NCBI RefSeq assembly: GCF_002270055.1
Contig: NZ_NIBG01000017.1
Coordinates: 1-64,000 of the forward strand
Origin: Anaeromicrobium sediminis
GTDB lineage: Bacteria; Bacillota; Clostridia; Peptostreptococcales; Thermotaleaceae
Direction: 5' to 3'
Length of the DNA stretch: 64,000 nucleotides
Positions within the stretch are counted from its first letter, which is position 1. Every line of letters starts with the position of its first letter. Of this stretch, positions 8,674 through 18,537 are shown one piece after another. The notes under the pieces are model-generated. The model did not search any database. It saw nothing but the letters and a program-made list of their open reading frames with translations, and had not been told where the DNA came from. Made by a program: the position numbers and the translations under genes.

Positions 8674-9987
8674 TTAGATATGTTGTGATAAATTTCCGTA
8701 GTTTATATATACTATACCTTTTTCTTTAGTTGCTGCCACTTCATCCATTATTACAGGGTTTTGTGCTTTAATATTTATATTTTGAACTATATTTTTAGTA
8801 TCAAATATATACGGTGTACTCATATTTTCTTCAATTGATCTTAAATCCATATTTTTAAATTCATTATGGTCTGCTAATATTAATATCATATCTGAATCAA
8901 TTATAGCATCATTAAATCCTAATATTTCAACTTCATCACTGCATACATGAGGGTCATGTAATACTACGTTATGACCTTTATCCTTTAATATATGAACAAT
9001 GTCCATAGCTGGACTTTCTCTCATGTCATCTATATTTCCCTTATATGTTAATCCAAACACTGATATTTTAGGATCTTTAATATCCTTAAGTATCTTCTCT
9101 ACATTTTCTACTACATACGCTGGCATGCTACAATTAGTTTCTCTTGATAAGTTTATAATTTTAGCTAATTCTGGTGCTTTATCTACTATGAAATATGGAT
9201 CAACTGCTAAACAATGTCCTCCTACACCTGGCCCTGGAGTATGTAGGTTTACTCTTGGATGTTTATTAGCCATTTGTATAACATCTAAAACATTTACGTC
9301 TAGGTAATTACACACTTTGGCAAGTTCATTTGCTAAAGCTATGTTTACATCTCTAAAAGTATTTTCCATAAGCTTTGACATTTCAGCGGTTTTAGCATCA
9401 GTTATAACTATCTCTCCCTTTACAAAGGCTTTGTATAGTTCAGCTGCTTTTTCAGCACACGCTCTAGTATAACCACCACATATTCTACTGTTTTCCACCA
9501 TCTCTCTAATTATCTGTCCCGGTAGTACTCTTTCAGGACAATGGGCTAAATAGATATCTTTTCCTGCTACAAATCCTGCTTCTTCAACTAAAGGTTTAAT
9601 CACATCATCTATAGTTCTTGGACCTATAGTAGATTCTATTATAATTAAATTTCCTTTTTTTACATAAGGTAATATTGCCTTAGTAGCTGATACTACGTAT
9701 TTTAAATCGCATCCTTTATACTCATTATCCTTATTAGGAGTAGGTACTGCTACTATGAAAGCATCTGCTTCTTCTGGCTCTGTTTGTGCTCTGAACATAC
9801 CTGTTTCAACCATTTCCTTTACATATACATCCAGTCCTGGTTCTTCTATATGCATTTGACCTTTATTCAATGTATCTACAACATGTTGGGTTACGTCCAC
9901 TCCTACTACCTTTACACCACTATGAGCGAACATAGCAGATGTAGGTAGACCAATGTAACCTAATCCCACTACACATATTTTTTTCAT
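8674..9987 (-). CDS. wecC: UDP-ManNAc 6-dehydrogenase
   Basis: NAD-dependent oxidation of UDP-ManNAc to UDP-ManNAcA, a nucleotide uronic acid. 437 residues. N-terminal Rossmann motif VGLGYIGLPTSAMFA, central NTFRDVNIALANELAKVC and the catalytic-cysteine segment TPGPGVGGHCLAVDPYF. Immediately upstream of wecB, with a clean AGGAGGAAAAGGATA ribosome-binding site. It implies that the polymer contains an N-acetyl-mannosaminuronic acid, which fits the presence of heparinase/alginate-lyase-family proteins in the same locus. Closely related UDP-GlcNAc or UDP-glucose dehydrogenases cannot be fully excluded. Confidence 0.88.
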   Translation of the reverse strand: MKKICVVGLGYIGLPTSAMFAHSGVKVVGVDVTQHVVDTLNKGQMHIEEPGLDVYVKEMVETGMFRAQTEPEEADAFIVAVPTPNKDNEYKGCDLKYVVSATKAILPYVKKGNLIIIESTIGPRTIDDVIKPLVEEAGFVAGKDIYLAHCPERVLPGQIIREMVENSRICGGYTRACAEKAAELYKAFVKGEIVITDAKTAEMSKLMENTFRDVNIALANELAKVCNYLDVNVLDVIQMANKHPRVNLHTPGPGVGGHCLAVDPYFIVDKAPELAKIINLSRETNCSMPAYVVENVEKILKDIKDPKISVFGLTYKGNIDDMRESPAMDIVHILKDKGHNVVLHDPHVCSDEVEILGFNDAIIDSDMILILADHNEFKNMDLRSIEENMSTPYIFDTKNIVQNINIKAQNPVIMDEVAATKEKGIVYINYGNLSQHI

Positions 9988-10092
9988 TATCCTTTTCCTC
10001 CTTAAACATTCCTATATATAATATAGCGTTAATAAATATTTATGTTATTTTTTCTATAATAATTTTTATCTTTATAAAATTATCAATACTCT

Positions 10093-11355
10093 CTAATTTA
10101 TATCAATTGTTGGATAATACCCAGAGTTTTGATTCTTTTTACTATCTCTTATATAATATTTAACTCGATATGTCCCTTTATCTTCAAACTTATATATAAG
10201 ATAATTTTCTTTTGAATAGGAAAAAGTCTTAATTCTCTTATCATTCTTATATATATACCAAGCATGTTTTAGATTATTACTAAAAGTCTTCACTGTAAAT
10301 TTATACACCTTTTCATTGATTTTTTCCATTTCGAGATCTTCTACATTTAACGCATAACGATTTTGATATTCTTCTAATATTTTATTATAAGCCTCATTAT
10401 TAAAATCAGTCTCTAAGTTAAGATTATCTTTAATCCAGCTTGATAAATTGAGTGTAATAAGAGTAGCACCGAAGTAATTTACATGGCCCGAATCATAAAA
10501 ATGGCTATTTTGTAAGTTTAGTTTATCATGCAAAAAATTATAGTCAATATGTTTTATATTATATTTATCAGATATTTTTTTTGCTGCAAAATAGTTATTT
10601 TTATATGGTCTTCCTTTAAAAACAGGTGCCTTTATAAATACCAATTCAATATTATTCTTTTTACAAATATCTATTATCTTTTCTAGGTAAGAAATATTAT
10701 TCATACTAAAATTATAGTTAAGATTAATTTCTTCATTTTTTGCTGTCTTAAATTTATTTATTTCTTTTTTACTTATTACAGTATTTATTTTTTTATACCC
10801 ATATGTTGGTACTGAATTATCTTTACTCATTTTTCTTTTTAAGTTCTCTTCCATTATGTTAACTTTCTTCCAATTTTGATGATTTCTTATTGCTGGAAAT
10901 AAAGCATAAATATATTCATTAGAATTAAATTGATATAACATTGCTTCTAATTTATTCAAAGATAATTTCATTCCATCAAAATTTTCATATTTAAAAGCTA
11001 GGGGAGTTACATTCTCTTCAGTATAAAGGGTATTTAACTCTAAAAATATAGTTTTAGGCTTCTGGTACTTTAATATTTCCCTTAAATTGAAATAAGTTTG
11101 AATAATATTCTGTGAACCCGAACCTAGGTTGAAAGATTTTATATTTAATATAGAATTTAATATTTGAGGATTAAATGTTACATAACTATGAGAATTACCT
11201 AAAAATAATACATCAATTGAGTTTTCTGGTGTTCTATAAAATTCATCCCAGGTATTAATTGCACGTCTATATTCTGAAATATACGTTCCAGTTAATCCTA
11301 CTAAAAGCAAAAATATAATAATAAATGCAATATATTTTGTTATGATCTTTTTCAA
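10093..11355 (-). CDS. AlgJ/AlgX-like SGNH acetylation protein with C-terminal beta domain
   Basis: 420 residues. An N-terminal membrane anchor (IIFLLLVGLTGTY) puts the rest outside the membrane. SGNH-hydrolase block I is DVLFLGNSHSYVTFNP (catalytic Ser near 53), and the C-terminal Asp/His block is FYDSGHVNYFGAT near 290. It sits 40 bp downstream of the AlgI-like MBOAT gene, the usual partnership in which MBOAT exports acetyl groups and the SGNH protein transfers them to sugar. Residues about 335-420 form a separate domain (HAWYIYKNDKRIKTF, DKGTYRVKYYIRD) shared with the two heparinase-family proteins of this locus. The acetyl acceptor is unknown. Confidence 0.8.
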   Translation of the reverse strand: MKKIITKYIAFIIIFLLLVGLTGTYISEYRRAINTWDEFYRTPENSIDVLFLGNSHSYVTFNPQILNSILNIKSFNLGSGSQNIIQTYFNLREILKYQKPKTIFLELNTLYTEENVTPLAFKYENFDGMKLSLNKLEAMLYQFNSNEYIYALFPAIRNHQNWKKVNIMEENLKRKMSKDNSVPTYGYKKINTVISKKEINKFKTAKNEEINLNYNFSMNNISYLEKIIDICKKNNIELVFIKAPVFKGRPYKNNYFAAKKISDKYNIKHIDYNFLHDKLNLQNSHFYDSGHVNYFGATLITLNLSSWIKDNLNLETDFNNEAYNKILEEYQNRYALNVEDLEMEKINEKVYKFTVKTFSNNLKHAWYIYKNDKRIKTFSYSKENYLIYKFEDKGTYRVKYYIRDSKKNQNSGYYPTIDIN

Positions 11356-11396
11356 TGATATTCTCCTTTCATAAACGTGTTTAATCTAAAATTCTA

Positions 11397-12866
11397 TTAG
11401 AATTGGAAATATATAAATTGACTTTCATCATAACCTCCATAAACTCCGAAAATTATTATTGCAAATAAAAGACCATAATAAACAATCCATCTAGCTACTA
11501 ACGGTTCTCTATTTATTCTACTTCCCAAACTATTTTTTCTTTGTGTCCAATGAATAAATAGTAAGAAGATAATACTCGTGATAGCTAACCAAAATTCTTG
11601 CTTGTCCAACCCTAAATTATATAATTCTTCAATAAACTGGATTTGATTAAATAAGTTTATTTTAAACATATTTTTTATTATATACATAGCATCTTTAATT
11701 GAATTAGCTCTGAAAAATACCCATGCCAAATTTACGAGAATAAATGTCTTGACACAATTAAATAGCTTAAAACTAAAAGATTCTTTATTAATTTTTAATA
11801 AATCAATAATTTTTTCTCTAAAATCTTCTGTTAACTTTTCTACAATTAAATACGTTCCATGTAACATTCCCCATACAACAAATGTTAAAGAAGCGCCATG
11901 CCATAGACCACTTATAGTGAATGTTATGAAAAGGTTCATTAAATTCCTATTTAATTTTACTCTATTCCCACCAAGAGGAATATATACGTAATCTCTAAAC
12001 CATGTAGAAAGAGATATATGCCATCTAGCCCAAAATTCTTTTATAGATTTTGAAAAGTATGGTCTATCAAAATTCTTCATCAAATCAAAGCCCATTACTC
12101 TAGCGCAGCCAATGGCTATATCTGAGTAAGCAGAAAAATCACAATATATTTGAAATGTAAAAAATACTGTAGCTAATATTAAAGGAAATCCTTGATAATT
12201 TTCTGGATTGTTATACACTGTATTAACAAGTAATGCCAATCTATCCGCTATTACAACTTTTTTAAAAAATCCCCAAAGCATTAGCATCAATCCACTCTTT
12301 ACTCTGTCATAATCAAACTTATAATTTCTATGGAATTGAGGTAGTAAGTGATTAGACCTTTCTATAGGGCCTGCCACTAATTGTGGAAAAAATGATACAT
12401 ATAAAGCAAATATTCCAAAGTGTCTTTCAGCCTTTGTTTTTCCGTTATATACATCGATCGTATAACTCAATGTCTGGAACGTATAAAAAGATATACCTAC
12501 TGGTAATAATAAATTTATCCTATAGGGTTGAATATGTATACCGGTGTAGTTTAGCATATTGGCTGTAGTTACACTAAAAAAGTTAAAATATTTAAATACA
12601 AATAGTAGCCCTAAATTTGTAGCTAAACTAAAAAATAAATACTTTTTTCTTTTCTTTTTTTCTTCAACTTGACTCATTTTTATAGATGCAAAATAATCAA
12701 CGATAGTTGAAAATATTATCAATACTATGTATATAGGATTCCAACTCATGTAAAAGTAATAGCTTGAAGCCAATAACAGAATCCATCTATGCTTAAACGG
12801 TAATATAAAATACAGCGGTATTACTATCATAAAAAAAATCAAAAAATCAATTGAATTAAATAGCAT
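11397..12866 (-). CDS. MBOAT-family O-acyltransferase (AlgI-like)
   Basis: Integral membrane acyltransferase of 489 residues with about ten hydrophobic segments. It probably moves acetyl groups across the membrane for O-acetylation of the polysaccharide. Signature regions: SFFPQLVAGPIERSNHLLPQ (near 165), FWARWHISLSTWFRDYVYIP (near 268) and the catalytic-His segment SGLWHGASLTFVVWGMLHG (near 315). The gene pairs with the downstream SGNH protein. DltB is a related alternative, but no dltA/C/D genes are present, so polysaccharide O-acetylation is the better reading. Confidence 0.9.
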   Translation of the reverse strand: MLFNSIDFLIFFMIVIPLYFILPFKHRWILLLASSYYFYMSWNPIYIVLIIFSTIVDYFASIKMSQVEEKKKRKKYLFFSLATNLGLLFVFKYFNFFSVTTANMLNYTGIHIQPYRINLLLPVGISFYTFQTLSYTIDVYNGKTKAERHFGIFALYVSFFPQLVAGPIERSNHLLPQFHRNYKFDYDRVKSGLMLMLWGFFKKVVIADRLALLVNTVYNNPENYQGFPLILATVFFTFQIYCDFSAYSDIAIGCARVMGFDLMKNFDRPYFSKSIKEFWARWHISLSTWFRDYVYIPLGGNRVKLNRNLMNLFITFTISGLWHGASLTFVVWGMLHGTYLIVEKLTEDFREKIIDLLKINKESFSFKLFNCVKTFILVNLAWVFFRANSIKDAMYIIKNMFKINLFNQIQFIEELYNLGLDKQEFWLAITSIIFLLFIHWTQRKNSLGSRINREPLVARWIVYYGLLFAIIIFGVYGGYDESQFIYFQF

Positions 12867-13097
12867 TTAGCTCCTCCTATCAGATTTCTAAAGTTAGCAA
12901 ATAATTAAGTATAATTAAAAACTTGTAAATCTTGATTTAACAATATATTTCACAATCGATAAATTTTTATAAGAAACCATATACAAATTTATTTACATTC
13001 TATCGAATTTCATAATCATCGTGACTCTAGTAATCATAATCTTTACCTTTGATATTCTTAAGCTAATAATAATTAGCTTAAAAATATATAACTCTAA
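12867..13097. other. AT-rich gap
   Basis: This 231-bp gap between the deacetylase and MBOAT genes holds a terminator hairpin at 13058-13081 and otherwise featureless AT-rich sequence. It probably also contains a promoter for the MBOAT/SGNH/wecCB group, which I could not pin down. Confidence 0.4.
13056..13088 (-). terminator. terminator after deacetylase gene
   Basis: Perfect 10-bp stem TTAAGCTAAT/ATTAGCTTAA (13058-13067 and 13072-13081) with an AATA loop. It lies just beyond the deacetylase stop codon. The stem is AT-rich and the T-run is short, so it may be partial. Confidence 0.55.
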
Positions 13098-14096
13098 TTA
13101 TCTATATATTACTGGGATAAAATCCCTTGAGTTTATCATGTCTTTATCAGAATATTTTTCATACCATTCTTTAAATGTTACTATATCAATGTCATCGTCT
13201 GTTTTTATATATTCTAGCATCTTTTTAAAATCATCTATATCAACATTATCCACTCCATAAATGTTTTTATTTCCTATTTGTAATATTAATTTGCCACCAC
13301 TTTTACCATTCATATCTGCAAATGTAAAACTATGTAGCATCAGATTTAGTATCTTTAAATCATTATTTTTAGCCTGCTCTAATACTTGTATTAGTTCATC
13401 ATAAGTTAACCAGTCTACATCAAACTTACTTCGCTTAAACCCTTTAGAGGTTTTTCTTCTCAGTTCAATTATCGGAACTTCAATAATATCGTTATACTTA
13501 GTAACTTTATTTATAGTTTTATAATTACTAATCTTATTGTGATCATTCTCATAATATACAGTTGAATCAACAGGTATTCCAACTATTTTAAGCGCCTTAA
13601 AGGTATCATCGTTTATTCTATAACTTCCTCCTCTAAAAGCCAATGGACTTACTCCAGTCCATTTTTCAATCAAATTTTTTCCATAATTCAATATATAGAC
13701 TTGCTGTTCTAGATTATAGTTTTCTATTCCCTTATTATAAAAACTTAAATTAGAATTTGGATGAGCATGTAAATTAATCTCATGCCCTCTACTGACAATA
13801 TCTTTTGTTATGTTAGCCATTACTCCTTCAGCATAATTTTTATGTTCATATACATTTACAAAAAAAGACCCTTCGAATTCATATTCTTCCAATATATCCA
13901 TTATGTTGTACATACCACATTTAGGGCTAACTCCTTCACCCGTAATAAGAGTGGGTTTATCTCCTCTATTACACTCAACATCAATAGTAACCAATACATC
14001 TAACTTTTTTGTACTATCTTGTTCTTGCTTAATCCAACCTAGGTTTAAAATAGAAATTATTAATAATATCATCAACACTAAAATTTTTTTTCTCAT
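13098..14096 (-). CDS. membrane-anchored polysaccharide deacetylase-like protein
   Basis: 332 residues with an N-terminal hydrophobic anchor (LVLMILLIISILNLGWI), so the catalytic part is predicted to lie outside the cell membrane. The fold is read from the NodB-like metal site: VTIDVECNRGD near residue 36 (Asp with a following Glu instead of the usual Asp-Asp) and HEINLHAHP near 109. LAFRGGSYRINDDTFK near 153 resembles the RxP/RAP motif region. Likely N- or O-deacetylation of the exported glycan, complementing the acetylation pair next door. Substrate unknown; the altered first motif makes activity less certain. Confidence 0.75.
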   Translation of the reverse strand: MRKKILVLMILLIISILNLGWIKQEQDSTKKLDVLVTIDVECNRGDKPTLITGEGVSPKCGMYNIMDILEEYEFEGSFFVNVYEHKNYAEGVMANITKDIVSRGHEINLHAHPNSNLSFYNKGIENYNLEQQVYILNYGKNLIEKWTGVSPLAFRGGSYRINDDTFKALKIVGIPVDSTVYYENDHNKISNYKTINKVTKYNDIIEVPIIELRRKTSKGFKRSKFDVDWLTYDELIQVLEQAKNNDLKILNLMLHSFTFADMNGKSGGKLILQIGNKNIYGVDNVDIDDFKKMLEYIKTDDDIDIVTFKEWYEKYSDKDMINSRDFIPVIYR

Positions 14097-14191
14097 AACT
14101 GCTCTCTTCCCCCATTAACTTCCCTATAATATAATCAAATAATTGTAAATATTATTAAAAATCAGTACATGAAATTTAAATATTCATGAAG

Positions 14192-16348
14192 TTATTCCTG
14201 TATAATATATATGCCTGATTTTTTTATTATTTTGTTCCCTTTGTCATTTTTCACAAATACCTTTATAATATATTTCCCTGATATATTCGGTTTCCATTTA
14301 AGCTTGTTTGTTTTTTTATAGGATATCTTTTCATATATTTGGCCATTTCTATATATATACCATGCATATTGTAATCCTTCTCCATTGGCATCACATTCCC
14401 ATGCTATTTCTTCTCCAATTTTCTGTGGAGATACTTTATCACTATGCATATTAATTTCATCTATACCCATAACCTTTTTTTCTAATAACTCTCTTCTATT
14501 TCTTTCCTCTGTATATTTTTTCTTATATACATATTGAATATTTTCATCTATTGCCTCTTGGATTTTTAGTTTATTCAGCTTATTTGCTTGAATTAATTGA
14601 TCATCTATCTGTATATATTTATTAGATTTTCCATCTATAATTGTCATATATTTATTATCATATGAAATTTTAATTCTATCATCAATCCATTCAAAACTAT
14701 TAACAAATATGTTTTCCTTATCTAAACAAATGTGTGTAGCAAATCTTGCATTTGTGCCTTCTTTAACAAATGTTCCTTGATATGTAGGTTCTATTTTATT
14801 ATATTCTAAAGAACACCAACCTCTAAACTGCTCATTTTCACCTTTATGTAAAATAATGTTTTTTGAGTCTCTTAGTAAATCTGTTACATATATTTCTGAA
14901 TTATCTTCTAATCTACCTACAATCATATTTTGATTAATTTGACACTCAATAGTTGGATGAAAGTTAAACAGTTGTTCAAATTTGTGGTTTTTATAACCTT
15001 TAATTTCATCTAATATAATAAATTCCTTTTCTTTAATTGATATTATTGATCTATTATGAATAATGCCCTCATACAAACACTGAATACCACTTACAAATGA
15101 TTTTTCTTTACCAAAATAATAATTAATTATGCCAGATTTACCTATATTAAGACGTTTTATATCTGTATTCATATCATCCACCATTACAGTGTTATGCCCC
15201 ATTGCAGATATTACATACTGCCTTTCTTTGTCATTATAATTGTAGTTATATTTACCACAATCTATTAGTAATGGTTGATTATGTCCATATAAGATAAACG
15301 ATAAATCATCGTGGTGTTTATGAACACGAGTATGAAAACTGCTACTAAATATCAATTGCGATTCTTCAGTATTTAATATCGCATAGTTACCATCCTTGTA
15401 TATGGCATTCGTTTTTCTCTTTCCATTAAACACTTCTTCTACCATGTTTATTATATCTACTTGACAATCTCTAAGCCTCTTATTAAAAATATATTTTTTT
15501 ACATCTACATTTTCACTATCTCCTAAGTTTGATAGTAGCCCATCTTTATAAGTAACATCTCTTATAAACTTTAATGCTTTTTCTAATATAGTTTTAACAT
15601 TGCTGACTTTATCTTGCTGATTAGTTGAGTATGCAAAATTTAAAAGGTCAAACAATCTAGTACATATTAGCAAACTATAATGTGGAGAATGCTCTTTATA
15701 ACTTCCATCATTAGCAAATAAATAATTTATTTGCTTGTCTAACCTTTCAAGTGCTATTTGCTTATATTTATTGGATTCCTCCAAAATATCAAACACTGTT
15801 GCTCCTACAAAAACTGCAATATCTTGATCTAAACCATGATTATGATTTACCATATAGAATGATTCTTCTACTAATTTTCTCAAATGTATATCAACCATTT
15901 CTAGAAACTTATTGCAATTTTTTCCATTCCAATTTTTTACTTTCCAACATTCAAAAAGTTTAGATATATTTATAAGCCTTATAGCTGTCGAATGATCATG
16001 CCATGAAAATTCTTCTTTTGAATCTTGTATGTATAATTCATTCCATATATCCATCAATTCCATAGCTTTATCCATATACTTATCAATACCAGTCATTTCA
16101 TATGCAGTACATAAAATAGGTAAAAATGATAATGAATGTAGCCAAAAAAGCACACTCCTATCTACGCTTAACTGTTTCGCATTTCCCCAAATATCGCCTT
16201 CTCCTAATTGGATTAAAGTTTTTTGTCGTGTCAGATAATATCCTTTAATTATATTGTCACTAAATTCAATAGTTTGTTCATCTGATAAATTTTGAAAAGA
16301 AAAAACGTTAATTTTCTCTCTATTCATTATATCTTGTAAATTATACAT
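14192..16348 (-). CDS. heparinase II/III-family protein, copy 1
   Basis: About 718 residues. An N-terminal alpha/alpha-toroid region (AVNHNHGLDQDIAVFVG-type motif near 175) is followed by the heparinase II/III beta-sandwich with VHKHHDDLSFILYGHNQPLL and a CGKYNYNYNDKERQY segment near 355-395. A C-terminal domain of about 80 residues (YAWYIYRNGQIYEK, SGKYIIKVFVKNDKG) is shared with two neighbours. No signal peptide or anchor is visible. Family members are lyases for uronic-acid-containing polymers. I start at the internal ATG (MYNLQDIM) because GGGAG lies 7 bases upstream; an extension of seven codons is possible. Target, and whether it edits or degrades the locus polymer, are unknown. Confidence 0.85.
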   Translation of the reverse strand: MYNLQDIMNREKINVFSFQNLSDEQTIEFSDNIIKGYYLTRQKTLIQLGEGDIWGNAKQLSVDRSVLFWLHSLSFLPILCTAYEMTGIDKYMDKAMELMDIWNELYIQDSKEEFSWHDHSTAIRLINISKLFECWKVKNWNGKNCNKFLEMVDIHLRKLVEESFYMVNHNHGLDQDIAVFVGATVFDILEESNKYKQIALERLDKQINYLFANDGSYKEHSPHYSLLICTRLFDLLNFAYSTNQQDKVSNVKTILEKALKFIRDVTYKDGLLSNLGDSENVDVKKYIFNKRLRDCQVDIINMVEEVFNGKRKTNAIYKDGNYAILNTEESQLIFSSSFHTRVHKHHDDLSFILYGHNQPLLIDCGKYNYNYNDKERQYVISAMGHNTVMVDDMNTDIKRLNIGKSGIINYYFGKEKSFVSGIQCLYEGIIHNRSIISIKEKEFIILDEIKGYKNHKFEQLFNFHPTIECQINQNMIVGRLEDNSEIYVTDLLRDSKNIILHKGENEQFRGWCSLEYNKIEPTYQGTFVKEGTNARFATHICLDKENIFVNSFEWIDDRIKISYDNKYMTIIDGKSNKYIQIDDQLIQANKLNKLKIQEAIDENIQYVYKKKYTEERNRRELLEKKVMGIDEINMHSDKVSPQKIGEEIAWECDANGEGLQYAWYIYRNGQIYEKISYKKTNKLKWKPNISGKYIIKVFVKNDKGNKIIKKSGIYIIQE

Positions 16349-16405
16349 ATCTACACTCCCATTAACCATTTATGCTTAAACTTTCATATTTCAATTTTCA
16401 AGTAT

Positions 16406-18535
16406 TTATTTTATTATATATCCTTCTAATCTATAACTTTTCTTGTTTCCTTCTTTATTTCTTACAAAAGCTTTTATAGAATAAGTTCCTCTGTATTTTG
16501 GAATCCAACTTATTATATTTTCTTTTGTATATTGGGTTTTTACTATTATTTCATCCCCGCTATATATATACCACGCATATTCTAAGTCATAACCATTGGC
16601 ATTGCACTCAAATTCAATCTTCGAGTCTACAGGTTGAGGTGATTCTAAATTACATTTTATAGATATTATATCTATATTACCTAAATTATTCTTAAATTGC
16701 TCCTCAATTTTCAGTCTTTTGTTTCTTTCTTTTCTGTATTTATCTTTATACTCAAATTGTATAGCTTCTGCCATAGCTTCTTCTAGCTTCTCATTTCTTA
16801 TGCTATTGAGTTTAATTAATTTATTATTTTTTATTAAGATTATATTTTCTTTACCTTGAACTACTGTGTATTTAATACTCTTAAATTTAAACTTAATAAC
16901 ATCTTCTTTCCAATTAAAATCATTAATCTTCAAGTTACCATCAGTATTTATGTAAGTGGAGTATTTGGCTTTTTTTCCTTTTTTACAGTTAACATACATA
17001 TAATTTTTTTGGAATTCATTATAATTAGTTGCAGACCAACCTCTAAGTGGTTCCTTTTGCCCATTATACAAAACTATCTCATTATCTCCATCTAGTAAAT
17101 CTTTAATAATGATAGATGTTTCACCGTTATTTCCAAATAAAATATTGCTCTTTATTGAACAATTAATGTTAGGATGTAAATTAAAAACTTGATCATATTT
17201 ATGTTCTTTGTATCCAGATAAACTATCTATTACCAAAATATCTTCTGAGCTTAAATAAATTACAATTCTCTCATGAACAACTCCGTCATATAAACAATGA
17301 ACTCCACTTACAATTCCTATGTTGTCATCTATATAATAACTTTTCAATCCACTTTTTTTTATGTTAAGTCTCTTAATGTCTGTGTTTTTCTCATCCACAA
17401 CTACTGTATTATGTGCATATGACGATACTACATATTTTCTTTCATTTTCATTGTAGTTATAGTTATATCTTCCTGAGTCTATTAATATTGGCGTATTATC
17501 TTTATATAATATTAATGACAAATCATCATGATGTTTATGAACCCTTGAATGAAAGGCAGAACTGAATATAAGGTGAGTATTTCTCCCTTTAGAAAAATCT
17601 TTAAATGAAGCATATCCGCCTTTACAATAGATGCTATGTCTACATATTTTTTCTTCTAGTTCATCGTACAGTTTTTCCATATTATGGTTTGTAAGTAATG
17701 GAGTAAAGTCAATTTTTTTATATTCCCCATCACCCATACCAGGGAGAATATTATCAGGATGGCATATATCATATAAGTATCTTAATTTCACACCTAGCCC
17801 ATTTTCTATATTTCTATAATCTTTATCTTCATACTTTTTCATTACCTCTGTAAACTCTACTAATCTTAATAAGACTATATATGCATATTCAGGAGATTGT
17901 TCTAAGTAAGTTCCATCATATTCATATAAATTATCTAGTTGTAGCCATAGTCTTCTTTTTGAAATTCTCTTCCATTTATATGATTCTTTAAAGTGCTTAC
18001 ATGTAACACTAATTAAATATAATGCTATATCCTGGTCTAGTCCATGATTGTGCTTTTTCATGTAAAAGTTATGTGATACAAGCTTCTTGCCATGCATATA
18101 TATAATATCTTCTATATATACACGGTCTTTTTCTTCCCAATTAAATATTTCATACATTTTGCAGAGTATTATCCCTCTTATAGCAGTAGCATGATCATGC
18201 CAAATAATATTTTGTAAATTTAAATCTTCACATATCTGCCCCCAACTCTTTAATATTTCTAAAGATTTATACATATATCTACAATTTTCATTCTCCCTAT
18301 AACACCTTGTTAAGTATTCAATCATTATAAAACTGTGTATCCAAAACTTCCAGCTTCTATTTTTTATATCATCATTGTACCAAAGGTCATCTATAACAGA
18401 CTCTATTATCTCAAACTCTTTTGCTACATATATTTTACCTGCTAGAATATCATCACATATCTTAATCAAGTCATTTTTCTCATAATTTTCAAGTATAGTT
18501 ATATCATTTTTAATTTGAATCATATAATCACCCAT
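16406..18535 (-). CDS. heparinase II/III-family protein, copy 2
   Basis: 709 residues and clearly a tandem paralogue of the adjacent gene: KKHNHGLDQDIALYL near 165, SRVHKHHDDLSLILYKDN near 335, DSGRYNYNYNENERKYVVSS, and a C-terminal YAWYIYSGDEIIVKT...GTYSIKAFVRNKEGN domain. No signal peptide is seen. The gene begins 2 bp after the upstream glycosyltransferase stop, so it is translationally linked to assembly genes. Two diverged copies suggest two linkages or a heteromeric enzyme. The lyase assignment rests on family; the exact catalytic residues were not verified. Confidence 0.85.
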   Translation of the reverse strand: MGDYMIQIKNDITILENYEKNDLIKICDDILAGKIYVAKEFEIIESVIDDLWYNDDIKNRSWKFWIHSFIMIEYLTRCYRENENCRYMYKSLEILKSWGQICEDLNLQNIIWHDHATAIRGIILCKMYEIFNWEEKDRVYIEDIIYMHGKKLVSHNFYMKKHNHGLDQDIALYLISVTCKHFKESYKWKRISKRRLWLQLDNLYEYDGTYLEQSPEYAYIVLLRLVEFTEVMKKYEDKDYRNIENGLGVKLRYLYDICHPDNILPGMGDGEYKKIDFTPLLTNHNMEKLYDELEEKICRHSIYCKGGYASFKDFSKGRNTHLIFSSAFHSRVHKHHDDLSLILYKDNTPILIDSGRYNYNYNENERKYVVSSYAHNTVVVDEKNTDIKRLNIKKSGLKSYYIDDNIGIVSGVHCLYDGVVHERIVIYLSSEDILVIDSLSGYKEHKYDQVFNLHPNINCSIKSNILFGNNGETSIIIKDLLDGDNEIVLYNGQKEPLRGWSATNYNEFQKNYMYVNCKKGKKAKYSTYINTDGNLKINDFNWKEDVIKFKFKSIKYTVVQGKENIILIKNNKLIKLNSIRNEKLEEAMAEAIQFEYKDKYRKERNKRLKIEEQFKNNLGNIDIISIKCNLESPQPVDSKIEFECNANGYDLEYAWYIYSGDEIIVKTQYTKENIISWIPKYRGTYSIKAFVRNKEGNKKSYRLEGYIIK

Positions 18536-18537
18536 TT

